Assembly (NCBI RefSeq): GCF_002798305.1 | Contig: NZ_PCGR01000001.1 | Coordinates: 558,001-622,000, forward strand | DNA: 64,000 nt | From: Chryseomicrobium excrementi | Lineage (GTDB): Bacteria; Bacillota; Bacilli; Bacillales_A; Planococcaceae | Direction of reading: 5' to 3' | In this document: in pieces, positions 17,777 to 26,579 of the stretch | Position numbering within the stretch: position 1 is the stretch's first letter | How the letters are laid out: each line of letters begins with the position of its first letter | Position numbers and translations under genes: made by a program | Notes under the pieces: generated by a model | What the model was told of the DNA's origin: nothing | The model's input: only the letters and a program-made list of their open reading frames with translations | The model's database searches: none

Positions 17777-18652
17777 TTATTCAGTCGTCCAATTGAAATA
17801 TAAGTTTTCTGGTCCTTCACCTTTTTGATACTCTACTTTCGTATCATTGATTAAAATAGTTACAAGGTCAGGTCGTGCAACTCGAACTCTGTAAGTTCCT
17901 GGTTCAGGGAGTTCAAAGTCTACCGTACCGTCTAAAGCAGTATAAATTCGTGCCCGATCTAATAATTCCACACCTGATGCATCTCTTATCGAGAGCCATG
18001 AGTCTCCTGTAAAAGTGATACTCAAGTTTAGCGATTCAATTCCTTCAACATCATAGAATGAGTCTTCTCCTTGGTTGCCTGTTGGAGTTATTGAAACATC
18101 CTCAACTGGTTCCGCTTCTGTCTCCTCTTCTGAAGTGGTTTCATCAGCTTCCTCATCCTCAGCAGGAGCAGCAGGTTCTGGGTCCTGTGTCTCAATGATA
18201 ATCTCAGTTTCTCCACCATCTTCAACTGGAGGATCTATTGGTGCTCTTTGAGAAAGTACGTAAGCAATCGCAAGAATCGCTATTACAAAGAGAGCCACTA
18301 AAATCATCGGGAAAATTTCCATTAAACGATTTCCACCCCCACCTAAGCGGTAGCCTCTAGAACGAGATGTTGTAGAAGCCGCTAATGGCGGAGAAGATGT
18401 CCGAGTAGCTGCAGGAATTTCATTTTTGTATTGCTCTAGTAATTCATCTCCATGCAAACCGACAGCATCTGCATATTGTCTGATGAATGCGCGGACATAA
18501 AAGGGTCCCGGCATCGCTTCATAATTTCCTTCTTCAATTCCGTGTAAGTAACGCTTTTGGATCTTAGTTAAAGCTTGTATATCATCAATAGATAAGTTTT
18601 TTTCAGTTCTCGCTTGACGAAGACGAGCACCTAATTCTGACACAGCATTCAC
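17777..18652 (-). CDS. ymfM: RodZ-like helix-turn-helix membrane protein (YmfM)
   Basis: RodZ-type proteins link MreB filaments to the membrane and cell-shape machinery. The 291-residue protein has an N-terminal HTH_25 domain (residues about 1-70, LGARLRQARTEKNLSIDDIQALTKIQKRYLHGIEEGNYEAMPG) and one membrane helix near 112-135 (FPMILVALFVIAILAIAYVLS). A long acidic Glu/Thr/Pro linker leads to a C-terminal DUF4115 beta-domain (SLNLSITFTGDSWLSIRD). That architecture is the RodZ plan. It lies between ymfK and pgsA as in B. subtilis. Confidence 0.94.
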   Translation of the reverse strand: MNAVSELGARLRQARTEKNLSIDDIQALTKIQKRYLHGIEEGNYEAMPGPFYVRAFIRQYADAVGLHGDELLEQYKNEIPAATRTSSPPLAASTTSRSRGYRLGGGGNRLMEIFPMILVALFVIAILAIAYVLSQRAPIDPPVEDGGETEIIIETQDPEPAAPAEDEEADETTSEEETEAEPVEDVSITPTGNQGEDSFYDVEGIESLNLSITFTGDSWLSIRDASGVELLDRARIYTALDGTVDFELPEPGTYRVRVARPDLVTILINDTKVEYQKGEGPENLYFNWTTE

Positions 18653-18661
18653 CTGCCTTCT

Positions 18662-19462
18662 TTAAAATTCAAATCCGCCAAATCCACCGAATCCACCGAA
18701 ATCATTGTTTCCATGATTCTTTTCCATCATTTCGTACGTGATTTCCTCATCCGGTGTATGACGCAGTTCTATAATATAATCAAAATCATCAATAGAGTAT
18801 TCTGAGTGTTGCACAAACATATCCGGGTGTTCCACCACTTTAATGGTCGGCATCCGCATCATTTCTTTAACTAGCTGATGATGTCGCTCATCCGAAGACT
18901 TGCGCGTGACGATTCCGTCTAAAATGAAGATGTTTTGCTGACTGAATTCGTCTCCCATCAACTGATTCCGCACAGTCTGTTTGATCATCGTAGAAGAAAG
19001 AAAAATCCACTTTTTATTCGCACAAACACTTGCAGCTACGACCGACTCTGTCTTTCCGACACGTGGCATCCCACGAATTCCAATCAACTTATGTCCGTCC
19101 TGCTTAAAGATTTCAGCCATGAAATCAACTAGAAGACCTAAGTCGTCTCGAACAAACCGGAACGTTTTGCGGTCATCTAAATCTCTTTGTATGTAGCGAC
19201 CGTGACGCACAGCCAAACGGTCTCGCAGTTTCGGCTCACGGTATTTGGTCAATTGGATAGTTTCCATAGTGGAAATAATATGTTCAAAACGGTCAATACT
19301 AGCTTTGGATTGAGCATTCAATAGCATGCCTCTACGTCCTTCATCCACTCCATTGATTGTAACGATGGTAATCCGTAACATCCCTAATAGCGAGGCGATG
19401 TCTCCTAACAAACCCGGCCTGTTGATTTGAATCTCGTATTCAAAGAACCACTCCGTCGTCAT
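18662..19462 (-). CDS. ymfK: DUF3388 protein YmfK
   Basis: A 266-residue protein of unknown function. It begins WFFEYEIQINRPGLLGDIASLLGMLRITIVTINGVDEGRRGMLL, an ACT-like regulatory domain in appearance (residues 4-75). The middle part contains LIGIRGMPRVGKTESVVAASV, a P-loop-like GxxxxGKT/S (about residues 130-145), which suggests nucleotide binding. The C-terminus is Gly/Phe-rich (NNDFGGFGGFGGFEF). It sits ten bases upstream of ymfM. B. subtilis also has ymfJ between ymfI and ymfK; here only 58 bases separate the two genes, so ymfJ is absent. Confidence 0.85.
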   Translation of the reverse strand: MTTEWFFEYEIQINRPGLLGDIASLLGMLRITIVTINGVDEGRRGMLLNAQSKASIDRFEHIISTMETIQLTKYREPKLRDRLAVRHGRYIQRDLDDRKTFRFVRDDLGLLVDFMAEIFKQDGHKLIGIRGMPRVGKTESVVAASVCANKKWIFLSSTMIKQTVRNQLMGDEFSQQNIFILDGIVTRKSSDERHHQLVKEMMRMPTIKVVEHPDMFVQHSEYSIDDFDYIIELRHTPDEEITYEMMEKNHGNNDFGGFGGFGGFEF

Positions 19463-19520
19463 TGACCTTCCCCCTCATCTACTTCTTTATGATAACGAAT
19501 TTTTTGTTCTACGAAAAGAA

Positions 19521-20246
19521 TCATCCTATTAAGTTCCATCCACCATCTACAGCGATCTGTTGCCCGGTAATAAAATGACTTTCATCGCCCACTAAAAAAC
19601 TGACAGCATGGGCTATCTCTTCAGGTCGTCCTTTTCGTTTTAATGGAATTGTAGAAATTGTAGCTTCTTCGTCTTCTTCAGTTAAATGACCGTGTATTCC
19701 TGAATCAATGTAGCCTGCTTGTACAGCATTGACTCTTACAGGTAGCGTTGCCCATTCTCTGGCTAAACTTTTAACCATACCGTTTTGAGCAGCTTTAGCA
19801 ACACTGTATGCCACTTCCCACGAAGCTCCTTTATCACCAAAAATAGACCCTATAAAGACGATACTGGAACACTTCAACTTCGGATAAAGAGCCTGTAACA
19901 GTTTTTGTGGCGCTAACAGGTACGTATCGAGTAGCGCATCACTCTCTTCAATAGTAGTTGCCATCCATTCTTTGTAGAGAGTAACACCGTGAGCAAACAC
20001 AAGTGCATCCAATTCAAATACAAAAGAAACGTCCATCTCGCTCTTTGAACTCATTTCAAATGAATGCAAAGAAAAATGCTGAGATGGGTAGCGTTCACTC
20101 AATTCTTGAACAAGAGTCTTCCCTTTTTCGCAAGAGCGGTAACAGTGGAGATAAAGATTCCATCCGTCTTCAGCTAAACGTATTGCGGTTGCCGATCCAA
20201 TCGCTCCGGTAGAGCCTATGACTAAAGCAAACTTACTTTTTGCCAT
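19521..20246 (-). CDS. ymfI: Short-chain dehydrogenase/reductase YmfI (FabG-like)
   Basis: A 241-residue Rossmann-fold oxidoreductase resembling 3-oxoacyl-ACP reductase; the physiological substrate is unknown. The cofactor motif GSTGAIGSATA is near residue 11. The catalytic part is IVFIGSIFGDKGASWEVAYSVAKAA (Ser, then Tyr-x3-Lys), and the C-terminal SHFITGQQIAVDGGWNL is typical of SDRs. The region after the cofactor motif has unusual LHCYRSCEKGKTLVQELSERYP in place of the common NAG pocket, where DALVFAHGV stands for LVNNAG. The start at 20246 overlaps the end of ymfH by 14 bases, so translation is likely coupled. Confidence 0.9.
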   Translation of the reverse strand: MAKSKFALVIGSTGAIGSATAIRLAEDGWNLYLHCYRSCEKGKTLVQELSERYPSQHFSLHSFEMSSKSEMDVSFVFELDALVFAHGVTLYKEWMATTIEESDALLDTYLLAPQKLLQALYPKLKCSSIVFIGSIFGDKGASWEVAYSVAKAAQNGMVKSLAREWATLPVRVNAVQAGYIDSGIHGHLTEEDEEATISTIPLKRKGRPEEIAHAVSFLVGDESHFITGQQIAVDGGWNLIG

Positions 20247-21528
20247 TTGTAGGTTGAATGACAAATTGAGTGTGTGCTGTTTCCACTTGCAGTTGCTTAT
20301 AGACTGATTTCAAATCCTCAATGGTCAATGTCTCGACGACAGGGAGAACTTGGAATAGTTCCATATCATTGAAACGGTACCGAGTGAATTGGTTGGCAAT
20401 GTACTCTATCGAATTAAGAGAACGTAAAAACATTCCGATTTTTCGTTTTTTAGCCCGTTCAAGCTGCTCAGTTAAAGACGTATACTCTTCGAAAGGAGTT
20501 GCAAGCTGTCGTTTGATTGCTGCAATCAGCTCTTCAGGACGATCTGTGTCAGAACCGATCATGGAGAATCCGTAACTGGTTTCTAACGAAAAGTCAGCAG
20601 AGTAAGACTCATCAATTAAGCCTTGTTCATAAGCACTTTCAAAGAATGTTGAAGAGCGGCCAAATACACTGTCTAAAATCGTTTGCATAGCCAACTCATA
20701 ACGCAACATTTCCTCTCCAGCTAACTGGTGCACAGGAGCTTTGATTCCAAATAAAACCTTTGGTTGCACGACATCCATGGCCATTTCTCGGTAAGGAGTG
20801 GCAACTGTATCTGGCTCTGTCGGCAATACATGAATCACCTCAGGCTTGTCTTGGAACTGCTTTTTCTGTTGGTTTTCTTTAACCAGTTCGATGAAGACTT
20901 GCGGATCAACTGCCCCGACAGCAAATAGAACCATGTTGGACGGGTGGTAGAATGTCTCGTGACACGTATACAGATGCTCCGCTGTAATTTCTTGAATCGA
21001 TTCAACAGTTCCTGCAATATCAATTTTCACAGGATGTTCATGATACATATTCTCAATTGTACCAAAATACAAACGCCAATCCGGCATATCGTCATACATT
21101 GTAATCTCTTGAGCAATAATTCCTTTTTCTTTGTTCACAGTAGCTTCCGTAAAATAAGGTTGTTGTACAAAGTCTAACAGCGTCTGCGTATGTGTATGGA
21201 TATTGTCTGTTGCAGAAAATAAGTAAGACGTTCGAGTAAATGAAGTGAAAGCATTTGCGGATGCCCCTTCTTCACTGAACTTTTGGAACACGTCTCCATC
21301 TTCTTTCTCAAACATCTTATGCTCTAAAAAATGGGCAATCCCGTCAGGAACTAATACTGCTTCTTTACCAGGAGGAATGAAGTGGTTGTCGATAGAACCA
21401 TACTTCGTCGTAAACGTTACATATGTCTTAGAGAAGCCAGACTTTGGAAGGACATAGACTTCTAGACCATTCTCTAGTTTTTCACGGTATAGTGTCTCTT
21501 TTAACTGATCGTATGTGAGTTTATGCAT
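20233..21528 (-). CDS. ymfH: M16 family zinc peptidase YmfH (active partner)
   Basis: A 431-residue member of the pitrilysin/insulinase M16 family, cleaving peptides by a zinc mechanism. The inverted zinc motif HxxEH is present at residues 66-70 (HFLEH), with the distal glutamate region (TVNKEKGIIAQEITMYDD) after it. The start at 21528 is set by AAGGAGGAGCAGC and by the family N-terminus; a longer open frame to 21684 is overlap with ymfF. It pairs with YmfF, which has no HxxEH, so the two probably form one working unit. Confidence 0.93.
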   Translation of the reverse strand: MHKLTYDQLKETLYREKLENGLEVYVLPKSGFSKTYVTFTTKYGSIDNHFIPPGKEAVLVPDGIAHFLEHKMFEKEDGDVFQKFSEEGASANAFTSFTRTSYLFSATDNIHTHTQTLLDFVQQPYFTEATVNKEKGIIAQEITMYDDMPDWRLYFGTIENMYHEHPVKIDIAGTVESIQEITAEHLYTCHETFYHPSNMVLFAVGAVDPQVFIELVKENQQKKQFQDKPEVIHVLPTEPDTVATPYREMAMDVVQPKVLFGIKAPVHQLAGEEMLRYELAMQTILDSVFGRSSTFFESAYEQGLIDESYSADFSLETSYGFSMIGSDTDRPEELIAAIKRQLATPFEEYTSLTEQLERAKKRKIGMFLRSLNSIEYIANQFTRYRFNDMELFQVLPVVETLTIEDLKSVYKQLQVETAHTQFVIQPTNGKK

Positions 21529-22789
21529 GCTGCTCCTCCTTTGTAGTGAGGAAGTACGTGTGGATCTTGTGGACGGAATGCGCAAGTTCTTGGACGTCTT
21601 GCTTCGTAATGGTCTCCCATTTTTTGGCCCACCCATCCAAAGTAAAGTCTGGATCGATTTCTTGATAGGACTCATAGACTTCAATCAATCCTCGTGCGGA
21701 ATCTTTAATTTCCATAAGCTGATTTTTCAACATAGACTTCGTTTGAAGAAACTCTCTATCAGAAATAGTGCCATTTTTTAATTCTTCGAGTTGCTGATCA
21801 ATAAGCGATTCTGCTTTGTCTTTCTGAGCTGGATCTATACCACTTACTGCAAATAGTAGTCCATAAGATGAAGCAAACGAACTAGATGCATAATACGCTA
21901 AACTTTCTTTTTCACGAACGTTCGTAAAAAGTTTAGAATGCGGATAAGCTCCTAATATCCCATTTAATACTTGCATTGTTGGAAACTCAGGTGACTGTGC
22001 CGTGACTGGTGTTTCGTAAGCCATATGCAATTTTGCTTGTTTCATATCTAGGTACTCAACTGTTTCTTCAAAAGTAGACGTCTTAGGCTGCATGACATCA
22101 CGCTCTTTGAATTCACGCCCTTCAAACCCAAAGTATGAAGTAATCAGGTCACGATAATGAGCTGTATCAATGTCTCCCACCACATAAATCGAAATTTCGT
22201 CTTGAGAAATCATAGAGTGGTAAGCATCCATCACTTGTTGTAAGGTAACACCTTTTACTAGCTCTTTGTCACCGGTTGCAGAGATGGAAGCAGGATGATG
22301 TGGTCGAATCAATTCCATCAGTCGATGCTGTGCATAACGAGATTTGTCTTCATAAAGTGACTCAATTCGAGTTTGCACTTGTTTTTTCTCTCGCTCAAAA
22401 ATACGAACATCAAAAGTAGAAGTTGTCAGAAGCGGCTTTATTAGCACTGCTTGAATCAACTCCAATACGTCTTCTGTCAAATTGTGTTCGGCTAAGTAGG
22501 TATCATTAACAAAGTCCGCATTTAAATAGACCGTATGACGATCAGCACGCTTCATCGTATCGAGATAGACAGAAGTACCGTATAACTCGTCAAGTTTTTG
22601 ACGAAATGCGCTATTTGTCGGTGTCAGCTGGTTGCTAAACTGTAACAGGTTGGATAACACTGTGCGGACTCCTGCATTCTCTTCTGTAAGTTGTGTTGTA
22701 AATTTAATAGAAAGTGTAATGGTTTTAAATTGCTTGGTAGGCAATGTATAAAGACGCACACCTGGTGCAAGTTGTTGAATCGTAAACAA
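21521..22789 (-). CDS. ymfF: M16 family peptidase-like protein YmfF (zinc site missing)
   Basis: A 422-residue M16 homologue whose N-terminal half has FTTQLTEENAGVRTVLSNLLQF where the HxxEH zinc site is expected, so it should be inactive alone. It probably contributes substrate binding to YmfH, like paired mitochondrial-type M16 subunits. The start is TTG at 22789 (MFTIQQLAPGVRLYTLPT), with AAAGGGG about ten bases upstream. It overlaps ymfH by eight bases. An extended -10 promoter is seen upstream, after the importer terminator. Confidence 0.92.
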   Translation of the reverse strand: MFTIQQLAPGVRLYTLPTKQFKTITLSIKFTTQLTEENAGVRTVLSNLLQFSNQLTPTNSAFRQKLDELYGTSVYLDTMKRADRHTVYLNADFVNDTYLAEHNLTEDVLELIQAVLIKPLLTTSTFDVRIFEREKKQVQTRIESLYEDKSRYAQHRLMELIRPHHPASISATGDKELVKGVTLQQVMDAYHSMISQDEISIYVVGDIDTAHYRDLITSYFGFEGREFKERDVMQPKTSTFEETVEYLDMKQAKLHMAYETPVTAQSPEFPTMQVLNGILGAYPHSKLFTNVREKESLAYYASSSFASSYGLLFAVSGIDPAQKDKAESLIDQQLEELKNGTISDREFLQTKSMLKNQLMEIKDSARGLIEVYESYQEIDPDFTLDGWAKKWETITKQDVQELAHSVHKIHTYFLTTKEEQHA

Positions 22790-22815
22790 AATAAAGGCCC
22801 CTTTCTCTAACGTTT

Positions 22816-22824
22816 AGTGTACCA
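22816..22824 (-). promoter_or_regulatory. Extended -10 promoter candidate for the ymfFHI operon
   Basis: TGG-TACACT on the minus strand lies about 30 bases before ymfF and after the importer terminator. The -35 match is weak (TAGTCG at 17 bases). Confidence 0.5.
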
Positions 22825-22857
22825 CTATCATGTGCATACGACTATCGTTTCAGCATG

Positions 22858-22881
22858 AAAAAAGGCCTCCAAATGGAGACC
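22858..22881 (-). terminator. Intrinsic terminator after the nucleoside importer operon
   Basis: A stem AGGTCTCC / GGAGGCCT with an ATTT loop and one G-T pair is followed by six T on the minus strand, ten bases after the nupQ stop. Confidence 0.9.
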
Positions 22882-22891
22882 TTTTTGAGAA

Positions 22892-23854
22892 TTAACGTTT
22901 TCCTTTAATGTATGGCTGTCCGATTGCCTTTGGCGCACTTGCTTTCCCAATAAATCCAGCTAGAGCAAGAATCGTCAATACATAAGGTAAGATGTCTAAG
23001 TAGACCGTTGGGACTTGGTCGATGAAGTCGATTGAACCACCAACAATCTTTAAAGATTGAGCAAGTCCAAAGAACAATGCAGCTCCCATTGCACCTAGTG
23101 GATGCCATTTACCAAAGATCATAGCCGCTAGTGCCATGAAGCCTTGTCCGTTGATTGTAGAATGAGAAAACTCGTATGAAATCGATTGTGCATAAGCCGC
23201 TCCACCAATTCCTGCTAGCATCCCAGACAAAACAACTGCGATATAGCGCATACGATTTACTTTCACGCCCATTGTGTCTGCAGCCATTGGGTGTTCCCCA
23301 ACAGCACGTAAACGCAGTCCAAACGGTGTTTTATAAATGACAAACCAAGCAAGGATTGCAACTGCGATTGCAAGAATGGAAGTACTGTAGACATCAGAGA
23401 AGAACATAGGACCAATGAAAGGAATATCACTAAGTACCGGAATATCAAATCGAATGAACTGTTCTGAAACGTAATCCGTTTGACCTTTATCGTAAATCAG
23501 TTTGACAGCGAATAGAGCAATCGCCACACCTAGCATGTTGATTGCAACCCCAGAGATTGTCTGATCTGCACGGAAGCTAATTGATGCGACCGCATGTAGT
23601 AAAGAGAAAATTCCGGATACAACCATAGCTGCGAGTAACGAGAACCAGATGGTGCTTCCACCTAATTGGTCAGCAAATGTTAAGTTGAACACAATCCCGA
23701 CAAATGCTCCCATGACCATTAATCCTTCTAATCCGATGTTGATAACTCCGGATTTTTCCGAAAATACCCCTCCGATTGCTACAAAGATAAGTGGTGCCGC
23801 ATATGCAATCGAAACAGGCACAATAAAGTAAAGAGCTTCTAAAAAGGCGCCCAT
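22892..23854 (-). CDS. nupQ: Nucleoside ABC transporter permease, NupQ-like
   Basis: A 320-residue inner-membrane permease of the BMP-type nucleoside importer, with about nine hydrophobic helices. The pattern GVFSEKSGVINIGLEGLMVMGAF near the N-terminus and GINMLGVAIALFAVKLIYD-like segments mark the BPD_transp_2 family. Length matches B. subtilis NupQ (YufQ). It starts immediately after nupP: the nupP stop occupies 23855-23857 and this start is at 23854. It works with NupO, NupP and the lipoprotein NupN, all adjacent here. Confidence 0.92.
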   Translation of the reverse strand: MGAFLEALYFIVPVSIAYAAPLIFVAIGGVFSEKSGVINIGLEGLMVMGAFVGIVFNLTFADQLGGSTIWFSLLAAMVVSGIFSLLHAVASISFRADQTISGVAINMLGVAIALFAVKLIYDKGQTDYVSEQFIRFDIPVLSDIPFIGPMFFSDVYSTSILAIAVAILAWFVIYKTPFGLRLRAVGEHPMAADTMGVKVNRMRYIAVVLSGMLAGIGGAAYAQSISYEFSHSTINGQGFMALAAMIFGKWHPLGAMGAALFFGLAQSLKIVGGSIDFIDQVPTVYLDILPYVLTILALAGFIGKASAPKAIGQPYIKGKR

Positions 23855-24904
23855 TTATTTCGCCTCCTTTTTACTACTGATCTTCTCAAGGAACAGGCGA
23901 AGTACATAACCTGATGCTACGAAGAAAATGATGATGGCAATAACAATTGATACGATTTCGACAGGTACGCCTGCTTCGTTTGGCATGTTTAAAGATCCGT
24001 ATTGAAGGGCTCCAAACAAAGTAGCTCCAAATACTACTCCGAGTGGCGTATTCGCACCTAATAAGGCAACCGCAATCCCGTCAAATCCGATTCCTGTAAA
24101 TCCACCTTTTACGTTCGCGTACTGGAACGTCCCAAGAGCTTCCATAGCTCCTGCAAGACCAGCAAAAGCTCCTGCAATAACCATTGATAAAATAATGTTG
24201 CGACTTACGTTCATACCTGCATACTCAGATGCATTTTGGTTAAAACCAACTGCTTTTAATTCAAAACCAGTTTTTGTTTTCTCAAGAATAAACCACATAA
24301 CGAAGACCATCGCTAATGCAATTAGAATTCCGTAGTGAAGTCGTGAAAAGTCTGTCAATCCTTGTAGGAAAGGAGATCCTAAAGACGCACTTTCTGCAAT
24401 ACGTCCCGTATTGTCTCCACCATCTGATACATAGCGGATCAATGCATTTGTAACAAATAAGGCAATGTAGTTCATCATGATGGTCACGATAACTTCATGC
24501 ACTTTTAATTTCGCTTTTAATAGTCCTGGAATGAAGCCCCAGAAAGCCCCTGCAACAGCTGCAGCAAGAACTGCAAGTGGCAAGTGAATAAATGCTGGAA
24601 GATCGGTAAACGCAACTCCAACCCAAGCTGCTGCGAACCAACCTACAATAAGCTGTCCTTCAACACCAATGTTAAATAACCCCGTGCGGAAAGCAAAAGC
24701 TACCGCAAGTCCAGCTAAAATATAGGGTGTGATTTGACGAATGGTCTCCCCAATCGCATAGATGTCCCCGAAAATTCCGTTCCAAAGTGCCGCGTATCCT
24801 TCAATTGGATCATACCCAGTAAATAACATAATGAGTGCGCCAACTAATAACCCTAACACGACTGAAACAGCGGGCACGAGAATGTTAATCAGTCTATTCG
24901 ACAT
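23855..24904 (-). CDS. nupP: Nucleoside ABC transporter permease, NupP-like
   Basis: A 349-residue permease with about ten membrane helices, the second channel subunit of the importer. The motif AFRTGLFNIGVEGQLIVGWFAAAW is typical of BPD_transp_2 permeases of sugar and nucleoside type, and length equals that of B. subtilis NupP. Its start overlaps the ATPase gene by 11 bases and it abuts nupQ exactly. Confidence 0.92.
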   Translation of the reverse strand: MSNRLINILVPAVSVVLGLLVGALIMLFTGYDPIEGYAALWNGIFGDIYAIGETIRQITPYILAGLAVAFAFRTGLFNIGVEGQLIVGWFAAAWVGVAFTDLPAFIHLPLAVLAAAVAGAFWGFIPGLLKAKLKVHEVIVTIMMNYIALFVTNALIRYVSDGGDNTGRIAESASLGSPFLQGLTDFSRLHYGILIALAMVFVMWFILEKTKTGFELKAVGFNQNASEYAGMNVSRNIILSMVIAGAFAGLAGAMEALGTFQYANVKGGFTGIGFDGIAVALLGANTPLGVVFGATLFGALQYGSLNMPNEAGVPVEIVSIVIAIIIFFVASGYVLRLFLEKISSKKEAK

Positions 24905-26441
24905 GTGCTGTCTCCCCCTGCTTTGATCGTCTCTGTTTTGCTTGTCCCGCCATTAATAGACCTAGCTCTTGTTCCGTAGTTTTCTTCGGATCAAGCGTAT
25001 CGATAATATACCCGTCATACATTACGGCAATGCGGTCCGATACGTTCATCACTTCATCTAACTCATATGAGAGTAGTAGAACGGCTTTTCCATTATCACG
25101 CTGCTCGATCAGACGTTGGTGAATGAATTCAATAGCGCCAACATCAAGCCCTCGAGTAGGAAGTGCCGCAATCAATAAATCTGGGTCACGGTACACTTCA
25201 CGACCAATGATCGCCTTCTGCTGGTTTCCTCCAGATAATGAACGAGCTAATGCATCTTCTCCAGTAGTACGAACATCATAGTCTGCGATGATTTTCTTCG
25301 CAAGCTCAGATACTTTGCTATAATTCATAATGCCGTTTTTAGCAATCGGCTCTTTGTAATACGTTTGAAGAGCGATATTGTGTCCAATTGGGAAATCTAG
25401 AACCAGACCGTGTTTGTGACGGTCTTCCGGAATGTGACCTATCCCACTTTCTGTAACTTTACGTGGTTTAAGATTCGTGATTTCATTTCCATTAATAAAC
25501 ACAGTTCCAGATTTTGTTTTACGGAGACCCGTAATCGCTTCAATCAATTCACTTTGTCCGTTTCCGTCAATTCCGGCTAGACCTAGAATTTCCCCTTTAC
25601 GAACAGTCAGTGACAAGTTTTTCACTTTGTCGATACCTCGGTAATCTTGTACTACGAGATCCTTGATGACAAGAGCATCTTCTCCTGGAGTCGCATCTTT
25701 TTTCACAGTTTTGAATTCTACTTGACGTCCTACCATCAATGAAGCAAGCTCATTTGGATTCGTCTCAGCAGTGGTGACCGTCCCAATCCCTTGGCCTTTA
25801 CGGATAACTGTAACGCGATCAGAAACTTCCATAATTTCTTTAAGCTTATGAGTAATAAGGATGATGGATTTCCCTTCAGCAATTAGTCGTTTCATGATTC
25901 CAATCAAATCTTCGATTTCTTGAGGTGTTAAAGAAGCAGTCGGCTCGTCAAAAATCAAAATTTCAGCACCACGATAAAGCGTTTTCAAAATTTCTACACG
26001 TTGTTGCATACCAACTGAGATATCTTCAATCTTTGCTGTCGGATCTACATCCAAACCATACATCTCTGAAAGTTCGGTGATTTTTTTTGCAGCGACTTTT
26101 TTATCAATCACGCCACCCTTTGTCAGTTCGTTTCCAAGGATGATGTTTTCTGTAACAGTAAAGTTTTCAACAAGCATAAAGTGTTGGTGAACCATACCAA
26201 TACCTAAATCATTTGCGATATTCGGGTTTGCAATATCCACTTTTTGCCCCTTCACGCGAATCTCACCTGCTTCTGGCTGGTAAAGACCGAATAAAACGTT
26301 CATCAAAGTCGATTTCCCTGCACCATTTTCACCAAGAAGTGCGTGAATCTCGCCTTTCTTCAATTGAAGGGTAATATTATCATTTGCAACGAAGTTACCA
26401 AACTCTTTTCGGATGTTTAGCATTTCGATAACATACTCCAT
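24894..26441 (-). CDS. nupO: Nucleoside ABC transporter ATPase (two ABC domains), NupO-like
   Basis: A 515-residue cytoplasmic ATPase with two ABC cassettes. The first has Walker A GENGAGKST near residue 37, the signature SVGMQQRVEIL and Walker B ILIFDEPTA. The second has the non-canonical GIDGNGQSEL in place of Walker A, and LSGGNQQKAIIGREV. One intact and one degenerate cassette is normal for this family. I chose the ATG at 26441 (MEYVIEMLNIRKEFG), preceded by GGAG eight bases upstream; the longer frame to 26504 adds residues without family match. Confidence 0.94.
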   Translation of the reverse strand: MEYVIEMLNIRKEFGNFVANDNITLQLKKGEIHALLGENGAGKSTLMNVLFGLYQPEAGEIRVKGQKVDIANPNIANDLGIGMVHQHFMLVENFTVTENIILGNELTKGGVIDKKVAAKKITELSEMYGLDVDPTAKIEDISVGMQQRVEILKTLYRGAEILIFDEPTASLTPQEIEDLIGIMKRLIAEGKSIILITHKLKEIMEVSDRVTVIRKGQGIGTVTTAETNPNELASLMVGRQVEFKTVKKDATPGEDALVIKDLVVQDYRGIDKVKNLSLTVRKGEILGLAGIDGNGQSELIEAITGLRKTKSGTVFINGNEITNLKPRKVTESGIGHIPEDRHKHGLVLDFPIGHNIALQTYYKEPIAKNGIMNYSKVSELAKKIIADYDVRTTGEDALARSLSGGNQQKAIIGREVYRDPDLLIAALPTRGLDVGAIEFIHQRLIEQRDNGKAVLLLSYELDEVMNVSDRIAVMYDGYIIDTLDPKKTTEQELGLLMAGQAKQRRSKQGETAHVE

Positions 26442-26524
26442 GTAGCTCACTCCAATTCTATCTAAATAACACATGAAAGATTTAGGATTTCTAAAATCTT
26501 TCATCTATTATTTGGAATTTAGTT

Positions 26525-26563
26525 AAAAAAAGAACATAAAGACCGATACATATCGGTCTTTAT
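26525..26563 (-). terminator. Attenuating terminator between the binding-protein and ATPase genes
   Basis: A 13-bp perfect stem ATAAAGACCGATA / TATCGGTCTTTAT is followed six bases later by seven T on the minus strand. It lies just after the lipoprotein gene, so partial termination would keep binding protein above transporter level. Confidence 0.85.
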
Positions 26564-26579
26564 GATTCTTCAGTATGTC

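Noticed and set aside
21529-21684. Longer N-terminus for ymfH
   Set aside because: The extra residues overlap ymfF in another frame; the ATG at 21528 has a strong ribosome site and gives the family start.
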